NCBI GenBank assembly: GCA_026647215.1
Contig: JAPKHC010000049.1
Span: 1-49,623, forward strand
Direction of reading: 5' to 3'
Origin: F1-120-MAGs118 sp013360535
GTDB taxonomy: Bacteria; Planctomycetota; UBA1135; GCA-002686595
DNA: 49,623 nucleotides
The stretch's first letter is position 1. The number at the start of each line of letters is the position of its first letter. The notes beneath the pieces were generated by a model, which had not been told where the DNA came from, did no database searches, and saw only the letters and a list, made by a program, of their open reading frames with translations. Positions 39,366 to 47,289 of this stretch are shown one piece after another. Made by a program: the position numbers and the translations under genes.

Positions 39366-42053
39366 TCACGGCTGGACGGTGAACTCGATCGCGTCGGACA
39401 GGTTGGTCGCCATCGGGCTGGGCGGGTCGCGATACCAGCACTGCGCGTCGACGACGAGACCGGGCAGCACCGGATTGCCGAGCGCCGTCGGCTCCGCGTT
39501 CATGTACGCGAGCCAGTCGAGCGCGAAGCCGCCGTCACAGCTCCCCGGGGTTCCACCCGATGCCTGCGCCGGAGTCCGCTGGTAAGGCGACTTCACGCAC
39601 AGGAAGCTCGGGCTCGAGCCCCAGGGCTGCGCGGCGCGACCGCTCACTCCATAGAAGACGAGGCCCTGTCGCTGCCCCTCGACGTCGGTGACGAACAACG
39701 TGAAGCCGCTCGAGAGCGACGCACTCGCCGAGCCGCTGGCGGTGATCGACGGCGTGCACCCGCTCGAGCTCATCCCGGCCGTGCAGTAGCTCAGCGGAAT
39801 CGCCGAGTTCGCCCGCCCCCGCAGGATCGCCACCGCCCCTCCGATCGGCGGCTCGGTCCCGATCAGCACCGCGACATCCGACCAGCCGTCGGCGTCGAGA
39901 TCCGCGACGTGGACGGCCGTCGGCACTCCGTTCACTCCATAACCGATGGGCGACGCGAACTGGCCGCTGCCGTTGTTCTCCCACAGCACGACATCGTTGT
40001 CGCCGTAGGCCGCACACACGATGTCGAGGTCGCCGTCCCGATCGAAATCGAGCGTGTCGATCCCCGTCGTGCCCCCGTACTGGATCGAGAACATGCCGTG
40101 GTAGGTGACCGGGGTGGCGAAGCTCATGTTCCCCAGTCCGCGCAGCACCACGAGGTTTTCGCCTTGGCCGTTGTAGTCGTAATTGACGCCCGCGAGGTCG
40201 AGCTTGCCGTCGCCGTCGAAGTCGCCCTTGGTCATGCGCACGAACCCGCCGGCCGCCGCCGTCAGGATCGGCCCGGCGAACGTGCCGCCGCCCGTGTTGC
40301 GCCAGGCGACCGCGTTGCCATTGCCGTACACGATGTCGGGATCGCCGTCGTTGTCGAAATCCCCGGTCACGATCGGGGTTCCGCCGGTGACGGACGCGGA
40401 GCTCAGGAAGAACGCCGGTCCCCAGGTCGTGGCCGTGAGCCGCGGGACGATGCCGACGCGGTTGGTTCCGGAGACCACCGTGGCGCACAGGTCGAGATCC
40501 CCATCGAGATCGTAGTCGAGGAAGTCGAACCCGTTGGCGTTCCCCAGCGTCGCGGAGATGTTGTTGAAAGGCTGGAAAAAGCCGGGGAACGTGGTTCCTT
40601 CGTTGAATGCCACCTGAATCGAGCTCGATTTCGCGACCACATCCAGCCAGCCATCGCCGTTGAGGTCGACGAGGCGACAGAAGCTGCGCGAGCCGCCGGT
40701 CATGTTCTGGAAGGACGGAGTGAACCCGAGGGCGCCGTCGCCGAAGAGCTGCCAGATGCGCGTGTCGCAGGTCACGAGGTCGACGTCGCCGTCGTGGTCG
40801 ATGTCCCCGGACGCCACGCCGCTCGCGAAGGCCCCGACCGGAACGCTCGGCGGCATGACGAGCCCGCCCACGTCGTTGTGGTGCACCGTCAGCGTCAGCG
40901 AGCCAGAGTTGGCCACCGTCACGTCGAGGTCGCCATCCCCGTCGACGTCGCCGATCGAAACCGACCGCGCCCACTCGCCCGCGCGGTAGCCGCGCTGCGT
41001 CGCAAAGGAACCGCTTCCGTCTCCGGGAAGCACGGAATAACCGTAGTTTCCGGAGTGGCCGGTCACCGCGACGTCCGGCCAGCCGTCGCCGGTGATGTCC
41101 CCGATCGCGAAGTCATGCCCTGAGCCGATGTCGACCGCGTACCCCGCCAGCGGGGCGAACGTCGCGTTGCCCTGATTGCGGAACAGGCCGATCGAACCCC
41201 AGGACCCCACCGCTCCGCCCTGCGCGACGAGCACATCGCGGTCTCCGTCGTTGTCGATGTCGGCGATCGCGATGCCGGGCACGTCGTTGATGCCCGCACC
41301 TGCCGGTTGCGGCAAGTTGCTCGGCGTCCCGAACGCGCCCGCCTGGTTGTTGAGCAGGATCGCGGCCGCAGGATTGGCTCCGCGCAGCGAGACGGCGAGG
41401 TCAGGCCAGGTGTCGCCATTCAGGTCGCCAACCGCGACCTGATAGGGCTGCGTGCCCGCGATCGGATAGTCGTTGCGCCCGGGGAAACCGCCGGTCCCGT
41501 TGTTGCGCAGCACGCTGACGTCGGACTCGTTCCAGTACCAGTTCGCGGTGACGAGGTCGATGTCGCCATCGCGATCCACGTCGGCCGCGGCGATTCCGGT
41601 CGGGCCACGCCCGCAGGTCACGGAAACCTCGGGTTGGAACGTGCGGTTGCCGTTGCCGCGGAACACGGCCACGCGATCGAGCCCGGTGCCATACCCGCCG
41701 ACGCAGAACGCGAGGTCGAGGAAGCCGTCGGTGTTGAAGTCCGCCGCGACGACGCCGGCGCACTCTCCCGACACGGAGACGAATGTCGGCGGAAGGAAGG
41801 AGCCGTCCCCGGTGTTCTCCAGCACCGCGAACTTGGAGGCCGAGAAGTTGCCGACGGCGGCGACGACGGCGTCGAGATCTCCGTCGTTGTCGAGATCGGC
41901 GAGCACGTGCCCTTGCGGGTAGTAGCTCTGCGCCGTGGTGGTGCGTCCTGTGGGGTAGGAACGCTGCTGGGCGTAGAACGCCGCGTCACCGACGGGAACG
42001 GGGACAGACAACGCGACACACGACGCCAGAAGCGTCGACGCGAAGAAGCTCAT
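39366..42053 (-). CDS. Secreted FG-GAP/VCBS repeat protein with the C-terminal module
   Basis: 895 residues from the ATG at 42053, which starts the signal peptide MSFFASTLLASCVALSVPVP. An ATG at 42152 is also in frame but lies 1 nt from the extended -10 box, so it should not be transcribed. I count 14 calcium-binding loops of the type D-x-D-x-DG-x-x-D-(L/I/V) (for example DLDNDGDLDAVVA and DFDGDGKLDLAGV) through residues about 50-740, forming one or two seven-bladed integrin-like propellers. The module fills the last 142 residues or so (YC, GC, LVFYG, FLCVKSPYQRTPAQ, SGG, CDG, CWYRDPP). It is probably a surface adhesin or binding protein; first gene of a pair with the one downstream. Confidence 0.86.
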   Translation of the reverse strand: MSFFASTLLASCVALSVPVPVGDAAFYAQQRSYPTGRTTTAQSYYPQGHVLADLDNDGDLDAVVAAVGNFSASKFAVLENTGDGSFLPPTFVSVSGECAGVVAADFNTDGFLDLAFCVGGYGTGLDRVAVFRGNGNRTFQPEVSVTCGRGPTGIAAADVDRDGDIDLVTANWYWNESDVSVLRNNGTGGFPGRNDYPIAGTQPYQVAVGDLNGDTWPDLAVSLRGANPAAAILLNNQAGAFGTPSNLPQPAGAGINDVPGIAIADIDNDGDRDVLVAQGGAVGSWGSIGLFRNQGNATFAPLAGYAVDIGSGHDFAIGDITGDGWPDVAVTGHSGNYGYSVLPGDGSGSFATQRGYRAGEWARSVSIGDVDGDGDLDVTVANSGSLTLTVHHNDVGGLVMPPSVPVGAFASGVASGDIDHDGDVDLVTCDTRIWQLFGDGALGFTPSFQNMTGGSRSFCRLVDLNGDGWLDVVAKSSSIQVAFNEGTTFPGFFQPFNNISATLGNANGFDFLDYDLDGDLDLCATVVSGTNRVGIVPRLTATTWGPAFFLSSASVTGGTPIVTGDFDNDGDPDIVYGNGNAVAWRNTGGGTFAGPILTAAAGGFVRMTKGDFDGDGKLDLAGVNYDYNGQGENLVVLRGLGNMSFATPVTYHGMFSIQYGGTTGIDTLDFDRDGDLDIVCAAYGDNDVVLWENNGSGQFASPIGYGVNGVPTAVHVADLDADGWSDVAVLIGTEPPIGGAVAILRGRANSAIPLSYCTAGMSSSGCTPSITASGSASASLSSGFTLFVTDVEGQRQGLVFYGVSGRAAQPWGSSPSFLCVKSPYQRTPAQASGGTPGSCDGGFALDWLAYMNAEPTALGNPVLPGLVVDAQCWYRDPPSPMATNLSDAIEFTVQP

Positions 42054-42153
42054 TCCGAGAACAGGGGGGCAAGGCGTGGGACGAGCGTTCGAGCGACCGC
42101 GCGGGAAGGTGCCGGTCCCGCGCGAGCCCCCTCCGGGCTCCGCGCGAGCCATC

Positions 42154-42162
42154 AGCCTACCA
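42154..42162 (-). promoter_or_regulatory. Extended -10 TGGTAGGCT of the FG-GAP gene
   Basis: TG-G-TAGGCT on the minus strand, about 100 nt before the ATG at 42053. The position rules out the longer ORF start at 42152. Confidence 0.45.
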
Positions 42163-42214
42163 GCGTTTCGTTCCTTGGGTGCAGCGCGCGCGTCCTGGCG
42201 CGAAAACTACGCAA

Positions 42215-42232
42215 TCCTTGCACCCGCAAGGA
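42215..42232 (-). terminator. Terminator candidate after the DUF4382 gene
   Basis: TCCTTGC-gggt-GCAAGGA on the minus strand, 23 nt after the stop, followed within 12 nt by TTTT. It separates the lipoprotein gene from the FG-GAP gene. Confidence 0.5.
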
Positions 42233-42255
42233 CTCGCGCGGACGCCCCGCCGCCC

Positions 42256-43104
42256 TCAGGGCAGCACGAAATCGACGGTGCTGACGCTGCCGAGGAAGAC
42301 CTGCTCGCCGTCCAGGCGCGCCTGGCGCGTGCCGAGCTCGGCCAGCACGTCGTAGGTGCCGGGCATCACGCCGATCAGGGCGTAACTGCCGTCGGCCTCG
42401 GTCGCCGTGGAACGCAGGGCGTTTTGCGGGTCGAGCTCGCCCGGCGCGAGCAGGTAGACCGTCACGTCGGCGACACCGACCAGCCCGCCGCTGCCGTCGT
42501 CCTCGCGCACGACGCCGCGCAGCTCGCCCGTCTCCGACATCACGCTCACCCAGACGTGGGGCATGAGGTTGTACGAACTCGCATTGAGCGGGTCGGCGCC
42601 GGGGACCGCGTGGAACGTCTTCGTCAGGTCGAAGTCGAGCAACAGGGTGCGCGCGACGCCGCTCGAGACCTGCAGCGGCGGATCGATCTCGAGCTGCAGG
42701 CCCGCGGTCGCCGTGCTCGTCAGGTTCATCGAGCCGAGGTCCGAGTCGAACACGTCGCCGTCGACGAGCTCGAGCCGCGAGCGCTCGACGGTCAGGCGCA
42801 GCTCGTCGTAGCTGCCGGCAGGCAGGTCGGCCTGCACCAGCTGCCGCACGAGGCCGTTGCGCAGGTTCGCGAGGTCGAGTTGCACCGCAGGCCCGTCGTA
42901 CAGCGTCGTGAATTCGCCTCCGCCGCGGATGCGCACCTCGCGCACCCAGATGTCGGCCGATTCCACGATCTCGTGCGCAAACGGCGAGTCGGTCGCGAGC
43001 ACCTCGAGGCTGCCGGGTCCGGCGTTGCCGGCACCCCCACCACCGCCTCCACACGCCGCGAGCAAGCCCAGCGCGAACGTTCCGATCCAGCTCTCGAGCT
43101 TCAA
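42256..43104 (-). CDS. DUF4382-like lipoprotein with a carboxypeptidase-regulatory-like domain
   Basis: 282 residues. The start is a TTG at 43104 because AGGAGG lies 7 nt before it and because it begins a perfect lipoprotein signal: MKLESWIGTFALGLLAAC with the lipobox L-A-A-Cys18, followed by a glycine run. The longer open frame is not supported. Residues about 30-175 match the DUF4382 pattern (SLEVLATDSPFAHEIVESAD, later DLTKTFHAVPG). About 190-282 form a CarboxypepD_reg-like beta-sandwich (ELRGVVREDDG, ADGSYALIGVMPGTYDV). It is probably anchored in a membrane facing the periplasm. The function is unknown. Confidence 0.82.
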   Translation of the reverse strand: MKLESWIGTFALGLLAACGGGGGGAGNAGPGSLEVLATDSPFAHEIVESADIWVREVRIRGGGEFTTLYDGPAVQLDLANLRNGLVRQLVQADLPAGSYDELRLTVERSRLELVDGDVFDSDLGSMNLTSTATAGLQLEIDPPLQVSSGVARTLLLDFDLTKTFHAVPGADPLNASSYNLMPHVWVSVMSETGELRGVVREDDGSGGLVGVADVTVYLLAPGELDPQNALRSTATEADGSYALIGVMPGTYDVLAELGTRQARLDGEQVFLGSVSTVDFVLP

Positions 43105-43144
43105 GGTGTGCCTCCTGTCGTCAGGTTCCGCCGCGAGCGCTCCG

Positions 43145-43153
43145 ACCCTACCA
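43145..43153 (-). promoter_or_regulatory. Extended -10 TGGTAGGGT of the DUF4382 gene
   Basis: TG-G-TAGGGT on the minus strand, 40 nt before the TTG start. Same class as the boxes of the beta-helix and FG-GAP genes. Confidence 0.45.
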
Positions 43154-43203
43154 CGCCCGCAAGATTCGTGGGGCCTGCAAGCTTCCGGGCCGCCCTCAAC
43201 GAC

Positions 43204-43231
43204 GCCGGACAGCCCCGCAGGACTGTCCGGC
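43204..43231 (-). terminator. Hairpin after the LamG gene
   Basis: GCCGGACAG and CTGTCCGGC form a perfect 9-bp stem with a 10-nt loop, 57 nt after the LamG gene stop and upstream of the next promoter. Confidence 0.45.
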
Positions 43232-43287
43232 CTCGAACTGCGCGCTTCGCGCGGCGCGGCTGAGGTGGTTCCGCGACTCGTCGGCAA

Positions 43288-44466
43288 CTACGGCGCGTAG
43301 GTCATCTCGACGGCGTTGGAGAGGCTCGTTGTCTTGCAAGCGGGCGGGTCGCGGAACCACGCCTGCACATAGACCGAATCACCCGCCGAGAACGGCTGGC
43401 CGAGGCCGCCGAGGTTGGTCGACTGGAACGCGCCCCAGTCGAGGACGAGCGAGCCATTGCACGTGTTCACGGTGCCGCCGGTCGACTGCACGAACGTGCG
43501 CTGCGTCGGCGCCTTGACGCACAGGAAGCTCGAGCCGCCGCTCGCGCACCACGCCTGCGGGAGCGAGTCGAGGCCGTAGAAGATGATGCCGGTCTTGAGG
43601 CCTTCGGCGTTCGAGACCGTGATCGTGCAGCCGGTCGAGCTCGACACCTGCGGGTTGGCGCTCGCGGCGATGCTCGCCACGCAGCCGTTGGTGGTCGTGC
43701 CCGCCGTGCAGTACACGACCGGGCCGATCGGCGACTGCACGTTGACGAACGTCGGATTCGCGACGAGTGTCGCGTGCAATCCGTTTCCGGACTGGTCCTG
43801 ACCGTCGCCGTTCATCAGGTAGCTGGCGCTCAGGCCCGGCGCCTGCAGGATCTGCTGGTTCATGCCAGCGGCGATCTCCTGCTGCGTGCGCGCGACCGAC
43901 CAGATGCGCACCTCGTCGAGCAGGCCGTTCCAGCGCTCGTTCGCGCTGCCCGGAGCGGTGTCGCCGGCGCCGATGCGCATGATGTCGCCCAGCCCCACCA
44001 GCGGCCCGGTGCCGACGGTCTGCGCCACCTGCGCGCCGTTGATGTAGATGCGCCCGAACGAGCCGTCGTAGGTCGCGGCGACGTGCGTCCAGGTCGCGAG
44101 CTGCCCCGCCGTGAAGTTCCAGTTCACGTTGCAGATGCCGTTGGTGCCATTGACCCACAGGCGCAGGCGCTTGGTGTTGTTGTTGCCCGCATCGACGCGC
44201 AGGAACCACTCGGCCACGCCCTGCACGAAGTTCTTGCGGCCGATCGTCGGGAACACCCAGCCCGTCGGGATCGTCGCATCGTCGTACTTCACCCACGCTT
44301 CGATCGTGATCGAGGGCGGCGCGAGCAGCGGCGAGTGCGGCACGTCGAGATAACCGGACGCCGGGTTGAGGTTGGTGCTGACGCTGAGCGCCTGATTCTG
44401 GGCCTGAGTGACGCCGCCGACGAGGGCGAGCGCGGCTGCGATGAGCCAACTGCGGAGTGCAAACAT
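43288..44466 (-). CDS. Secreted LamG/concanavalin-like protein with the C-terminal module
   Basis: 392 residues from the ATG at 44466, which has GAGGACTCC directly before it, identical to the site of the P-domain gene at 1741. The signal peptide is MFALRSWLIAAALALVGGVTQA. A single LamG-type jelly-roll spans about residues 25-245, with family stretches SITIEAWVKYDD, WTHVAATYDGSFGRIYING and NGLLDEVRIWSVARTQQEI. LamG domains bind sugars or proteins. The module follows to the end (YC, GC, IIFYG, FLCVKAPTQRT, SGG, CNG, 'QAWFRDPPAC'), closest in type to the P-domain proteins. It is divergent from the gene at 44682. Confidence 0.87.
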   Translation of the reverse strand: MFALRSWLIAAALALVGGVTQAQNQALSVSTNLNPASGYLDVPHSPLLAPPSITIEAWVKYDDATIPTGWVFPTIGRKNFVQGVAEWFLRVDAGNNNTKRLRLWVNGTNGICNVNWNFTAGQLATWTHVAATYDGSFGRIYINGAQVAQTVGTGPLVGLGDIMRIGAGDTAPGSANERWNGLLDEVRIWSVARTQQEIAAGMNQQILQAPGLSASYLMNGDGQDQSGNGLHATLVANPTFVNVQSPIGPVVYCTAGTTTNGCVASIAASANPQVSSSTGCTITVSNAEGLKTGIIFYGLDSLPQAWCASGGSSFLCVKAPTQRTFVQSTGGTVNTCNGSLVLDWGAFQSTNLGGLGQPFSAGDSVYVQAWFRDPPACKTTSLSNAVEMTYAP

Positions 44467-44514
44467 GGAGTCCTCGCTGGGTAGCGGAAGCGATGAGCTG
44501 AGGGAGGGGCTCCG

Positions 44515-44520
44515 AGTGTA
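44515..44520 (-). promoter_or_regulatory. -10 box TACACT upstream of the LamG gene
   Basis: GC-TACACT on the minus strand, 48 nt before the ATG, leaving a leader of about 40 nt with the GAGGACTCC ribosome-binding site. Confidence 0.35.
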
Positions 44521-44681
44521 GCCATGAACGGACATCCCGGGGGCGCCGCGAGCCGCCGAGGGTCCGCTCACGCGACCACGGCTCCCACAATCCACGAATC
44601 GTCCCAACGTCCGCGCCCGGAACGGCAAGACTCTCCTGCCCCCGTCACCCGTCCGCGCCACTCCCCTCGAGACTTTTGCCC

Positions 44682-45725
44682 ATGCCGTCCCTCCGCCCCT
44701 GCCTGCTGCCCGTGCTCCTCGCGCTCACGTCCGCGACCGCCTCCGCCCAGACGACGATCTTCCACGAGACCTTCGAGTCCGGGCTCGGCAACTGGACCAC
44801 GACATCCACCGCGACGAACTCCCGCTGGCATCTCGTCGCCGAGGGTGGGGTCTGCAACGCCGCGATCGACCCGTTCCCCTCCTCCGTGCAGGCGGCGCGC
44901 TTCGGCAATGTCACTCCCGGCGCGAGCTGCAATTTCTCCGGCGAGACTCCGGACACGCTCAAGCTCGCCACTCCGATCGACATTCCCGCGGGAGCCACGA
45001 ACGTGCGGCTCGAGTTCTGGAGCTTCGAAGAGACCGAGTGCCAGCCGTGGTGGGGCGAGATCGGCAACTGCGGCTGGGACCACCGCTCCGTCCTCGTCTC
45101 GACCAACGGCGGGGTGAGCTGGGCCCAGGAGGTTGCCTCGGGCGGCCCCGAGAGCACGTGGCATCAGGTCGCCGTCGACCTGTCGGCCTACGCCGGCCAG
45201 TCGATCGTGCTGGGCTTCAACTTCACTCCGGTCGACTCGGTGCAGAACAGCTTCGCTGGCTGGATCGTCGACGAGATCCGGCTCGAGTACGGCATGCCGG
45301 GCCCGATCAGCTACTGCGAGTCCTCGCTGAATTCGCTCGCCTGCGCTCCGGTGCTGCACTGGTCGGGCAGCGCGAGCCTCACCGGCAACGACGACTTCGT
45401 GGTCGGCGTGCACAACATCCACAACCAGCGTCCCGCGCGCATCCTGTGGGGTTTTGCTCCCTCGAACCATCCGTTCAACGGCTCGACGATGTGCATCGCC
45501 TCGCCGATCGTCCGCACGCCGCTCGCCTCCGCCGCCGGCACAGCGCTGCCGGCCTTCGACTGCAGCGGCGCGCACGACTTCGCCTTCACCCACGCCTACT
45601 TCGCCTCGAAGTTCCTGACCGCCGGCGACACGATCTACGTGCAATACAGCGGCCGTGACCCCTTCAAGGCCGCGCCCAACAACCGCAACAGCTCCAACGC
45701 CATCCGCGTGACACTCGCGCCCTGA
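44682..45725 (+). CDS. Secreted jelly-roll (choice-of-anchor J-like) protein with the C-terminal module
   Basis: 347 residues from the ATG at 44682; a TTG two codons earlier is an alternative. The signal peptide is MPSLRPCLLPVLLALTSATASA. Residues about 20-200 form a MAM/choice-of-anchor-J-like jelly-roll: TTIFHETFESGLGNWT at the start, then LEFWSFEETECQPWWG, and VDLSAYAGQSIVLGFNF with WIVDEIRLEYG at the end. The module fills about 205-347 in its second subtype (YC, AC, HNQRPARILWGF, TMCIASPIVRTPLAS, C-x-G, GRDP, NSSNAIRVTLAP). It is the first of two tandem paralogues. The ligand is unknown. Confidence 0.83.
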   Translation: MPSLRPCLLPVLLALTSATASAQTTIFHETFESGLGNWTTTSTATNSRWHLVAEGGVCNAAIDPFPSSVQAARFGNVTPGASCNFSGETPDTLKLATPIDIPAGATNVRLEFWSFEETECQPWWGEIGNCGWDHRSVLVSTNGGVSWAQEVASGGPESTWHQVAVDLSAYAGQSIVLGFNFTPVDSVQNSFAGWIVDEIRLEYGMPGPISYCESSLNSLACAPVLHWSGSASLTGNDDFVVGVHNIHNQRPARILWGFAPSNHPFNGSTMCIASPIVRTPLASAAGTALPAFDCSGAHDFAFTHAYFASKFLTAGDTIYVQYSGRDPFKAAPNNRNSSNAIRVTLAP

Positions 45726-45739
45726 GCATCTCGACGCTT

Positions 45740-45762
45740 CGGCGCCAACGCCCGGCGGCGCC
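45740..45762 (+). terminator. Weak hairpin between the tandem jelly-roll genes
   Basis: CGGCGCC...GGCGCCG with a 9-nt loop, 15 nt after the stop. No T-tract; read-through into the paralogue is likely. Confidence 0.25.
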
Positions 45763-45799
45763 GGTGAAGGATGCCCTCGTCCCCGAATCGAGGTTTCCC

Positions 45800-46867
45800 A
45801 TGGTCTTCCTGCGTACCCCGCTCGCCATTTCCTTGACCGTGCTCGCCGCGACCACCGCGCCCGCGCTCGGTCAGACCACGCTCTTTCACGAGACCTTCGA
45901 GAACGGTCTGGGCAACTGGACCGAAAGCCCTCCATTGAGCGTCTCGCGCTGGCAGCGAATCAGCGAAAGCAACGGCTGCGCCGCCGGATTGACGCCGTTC
46001 CCCTCCTCGAACAAGGCGCTGCGCTTCGGCCTGCCCGACACGGTCGCGCCCTGCACCTTCGAGAACGCCGGCAACTCGAACCTGATCCTCAACACGCCGA
46101 TCGACATTCCCGCCGGTGCCCAGCATGTCCGCCTGCACTACTGGAGCTTCGAGGAAACCGAGTGTGTCCAGAACGAGATGAAGGCCGGCAATTGCGGCTG
46201 GGACGAGCGCTTCGTCTCGGTCTCGTCGAACGGCGGCGCGACGTGGACCGACGTGGCCCTCGGCGGCGAGGAGGGCGCGTGGCGCCAGGTCTCGGTCGAC
46301 CTCTCGGCCTACGCGGGCCAGAGCCTCCTGCTGCGCCTGCGTTTCGCCTCGGTCGACTGGTGGCTCAACGAATACCGCGGCTGGTTCCTCGACGAGATCA
46401 AGCTCGAGTACGGCGTGCCGGGGCCAGTCACCTACTGCACGGCCACGGTCACGGGACTCGCGACCTCATTCGCCCCGCCCCGCTGCTCGCCGATCCTGTT
46501 CCACTCCGGAAGCCCGAGCCTGACCGGCCCGGACGACCTCGTGATCGGCGCTCGCCAGCTCGTCAACCAGAGTCCCGCGCGCATCCTTTGGAGCCGCGCG
46601 CCGGCCTCGACGCCCTTTCTCGGCGCGACGCTGTGCCTTGCGGCGCCCATCGTGCGGACGCCGCTCGCGTCGTCCGGTGGCAACACGGCGCCGGTCCTCG
46701 ACTGCTCCGGGATGCACCAGTTCCACTTCTCGGAGAGCTACCTCGCCGCGAACTTCCTCACGGCCGGCGACACCTTCTACCTCCAGTTCAGCGGCCGCGA
46801 CCCGACGAAGCCCGGCCCGGAGAACCGCAGCGCCTCGGCGGCACTGCAATTGACCGTCCTGCCATGA
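45800..46867 (+). CDS. Secreted jelly-roll (choice-of-anchor J-like) protein with the C-terminal module (tandem paralogue)
   Basis: 355 residues from the ATG at 45800; a GTG at 45764 is in frame but would precede the signal peptide by 12 residues. The signal is MVFLRTPLAISLTVLAATTAPALG. The jelly-roll is parallel to the neighbour's (TTLFHETFENGLGNWTES, LHYWSFEETEC, VDLSAYAGQSLLLRL, WFLDEIKLEYG). The module carries a longer loop between the first two cysteines (YCTATVTG...RCSPIL) and then NQSPARILW, TLCLAAPIVRTPLAS, C-x-G and GRDP. It arose from the gene 74 bp upstream or the reverse, but has diverged more than the beta-helix pair. Confidence 0.83.
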   Translation: MVFLRTPLAISLTVLAATTAPALGQTTLFHETFENGLGNWTESPPLSVSRWQRISESNGCAAGLTPFPSSNKALRFGLPDTVAPCTFENAGNSNLILNTPIDIPAGAQHVRLHYWSFEETECVQNEMKAGNCGWDERFVSVSSNGGATWTDVALGGEEGAWRQVSVDLSAYAGQSLLLRLRFASVDWWLNEYRGWFLDEIKLEYGVPGPVTYCTATVTGLATSFAPPRCSPILFHSGSPSLTGPDDLVIGARQLVNQSPARILWSRAPASTPFLGATLCLAAPIVRTPLASSGGNTAPVLDCSGMHQFHFSESYLAANFLTAGDTFYLQFSGRDPTKPGPENRSASAALQLTVLP

Positions 46868-46893
46868 GGCGCGCGGCGTCACAAGCCGTTCGA

Positions 46894-46899
46894 TAAGCT
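46894..46899 (+). promoter_or_regulatory. -10 box TAAGCT, 9 nt before the DUF1428 start
   Basis: TAAGCT-ctcgccacc-ATG, with no ribosome-binding site; leaderless-type promoter. Confidence 0.45.
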
Positions 46900-46908
46900 C
46901 TCGCCACC

Positions 46909-47268
46909 ATGGCAAAGTACGTCGACGGCTTCGTGATCCCCATGCCCAAGCGCAACCTCGCGGCCTACACCAAGATGGCGAGGCTCGGGCGCAAGCTCTG
47001 GCTCGAGCACGGCGCGCTCGACTACCGCGAGGCCGTGCTCGACCATGTCGACACGGACTGCACCCCGAACTTCCCGGCGAACCTCTCGCTCAAGAAGAGC
47101 GACACGCTGATCTTCGCCTACATCACCTACCGCAACCGCAAGCACCGCGACGCGGTCAATGCGAAGGTCTTCGCCGACCCGCGCATGCAGAAGTTCGCGA
47201 ACGCCAAGATGCCCTTCGAGATGGCGCTCATGAACTTCGGCGGCTTCCGCACGATCGTCGGCGATTGA
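46909..47268 (+). CDS. DUF1428 family protein (YbaA-like)
   Basis: 119 residues, the whole of a DUF1428 protein, a small dimeric alpha+beta-barrel fold of unknown role. It starts MAKYVDGFVIPMPKRNLAAY and ends with the family's FEMALMNFGGFRTIV. A conserved pattern of acidic and aromatic residues (EHGALDYREAVLDH) lies in the middle. The protein is cytoplasmic, with no signal peptide. It is convergent with the sigma-factor gene 21 bp away. Some relatives are annotated as possible RNA-binding proteins, but no function is established. Confidence 0.9.
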   Translation: MAKYVDGFVIPMPKRNLAAYTKMARLGRKLWLEHGALDYREAVLDHVDTDCTPNFPANLSLKKSDTLIFAYITYRNRKHRDAVNAKVFADPRMQKFANAKMPFEMALMNFGGFRTIVGD

Positions 47269-47289
47269 GCTCCACTCCTGCGGCTCCCG

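Noticed and set aside
39366..42053. Start at 42152, giving a longer FG-GAP protein
   Set aside because: The ATG lies 1 nt from the extended -10 box and would be upstream of the transcript; the internal ATG at 42053 begins a proper signal peptide.
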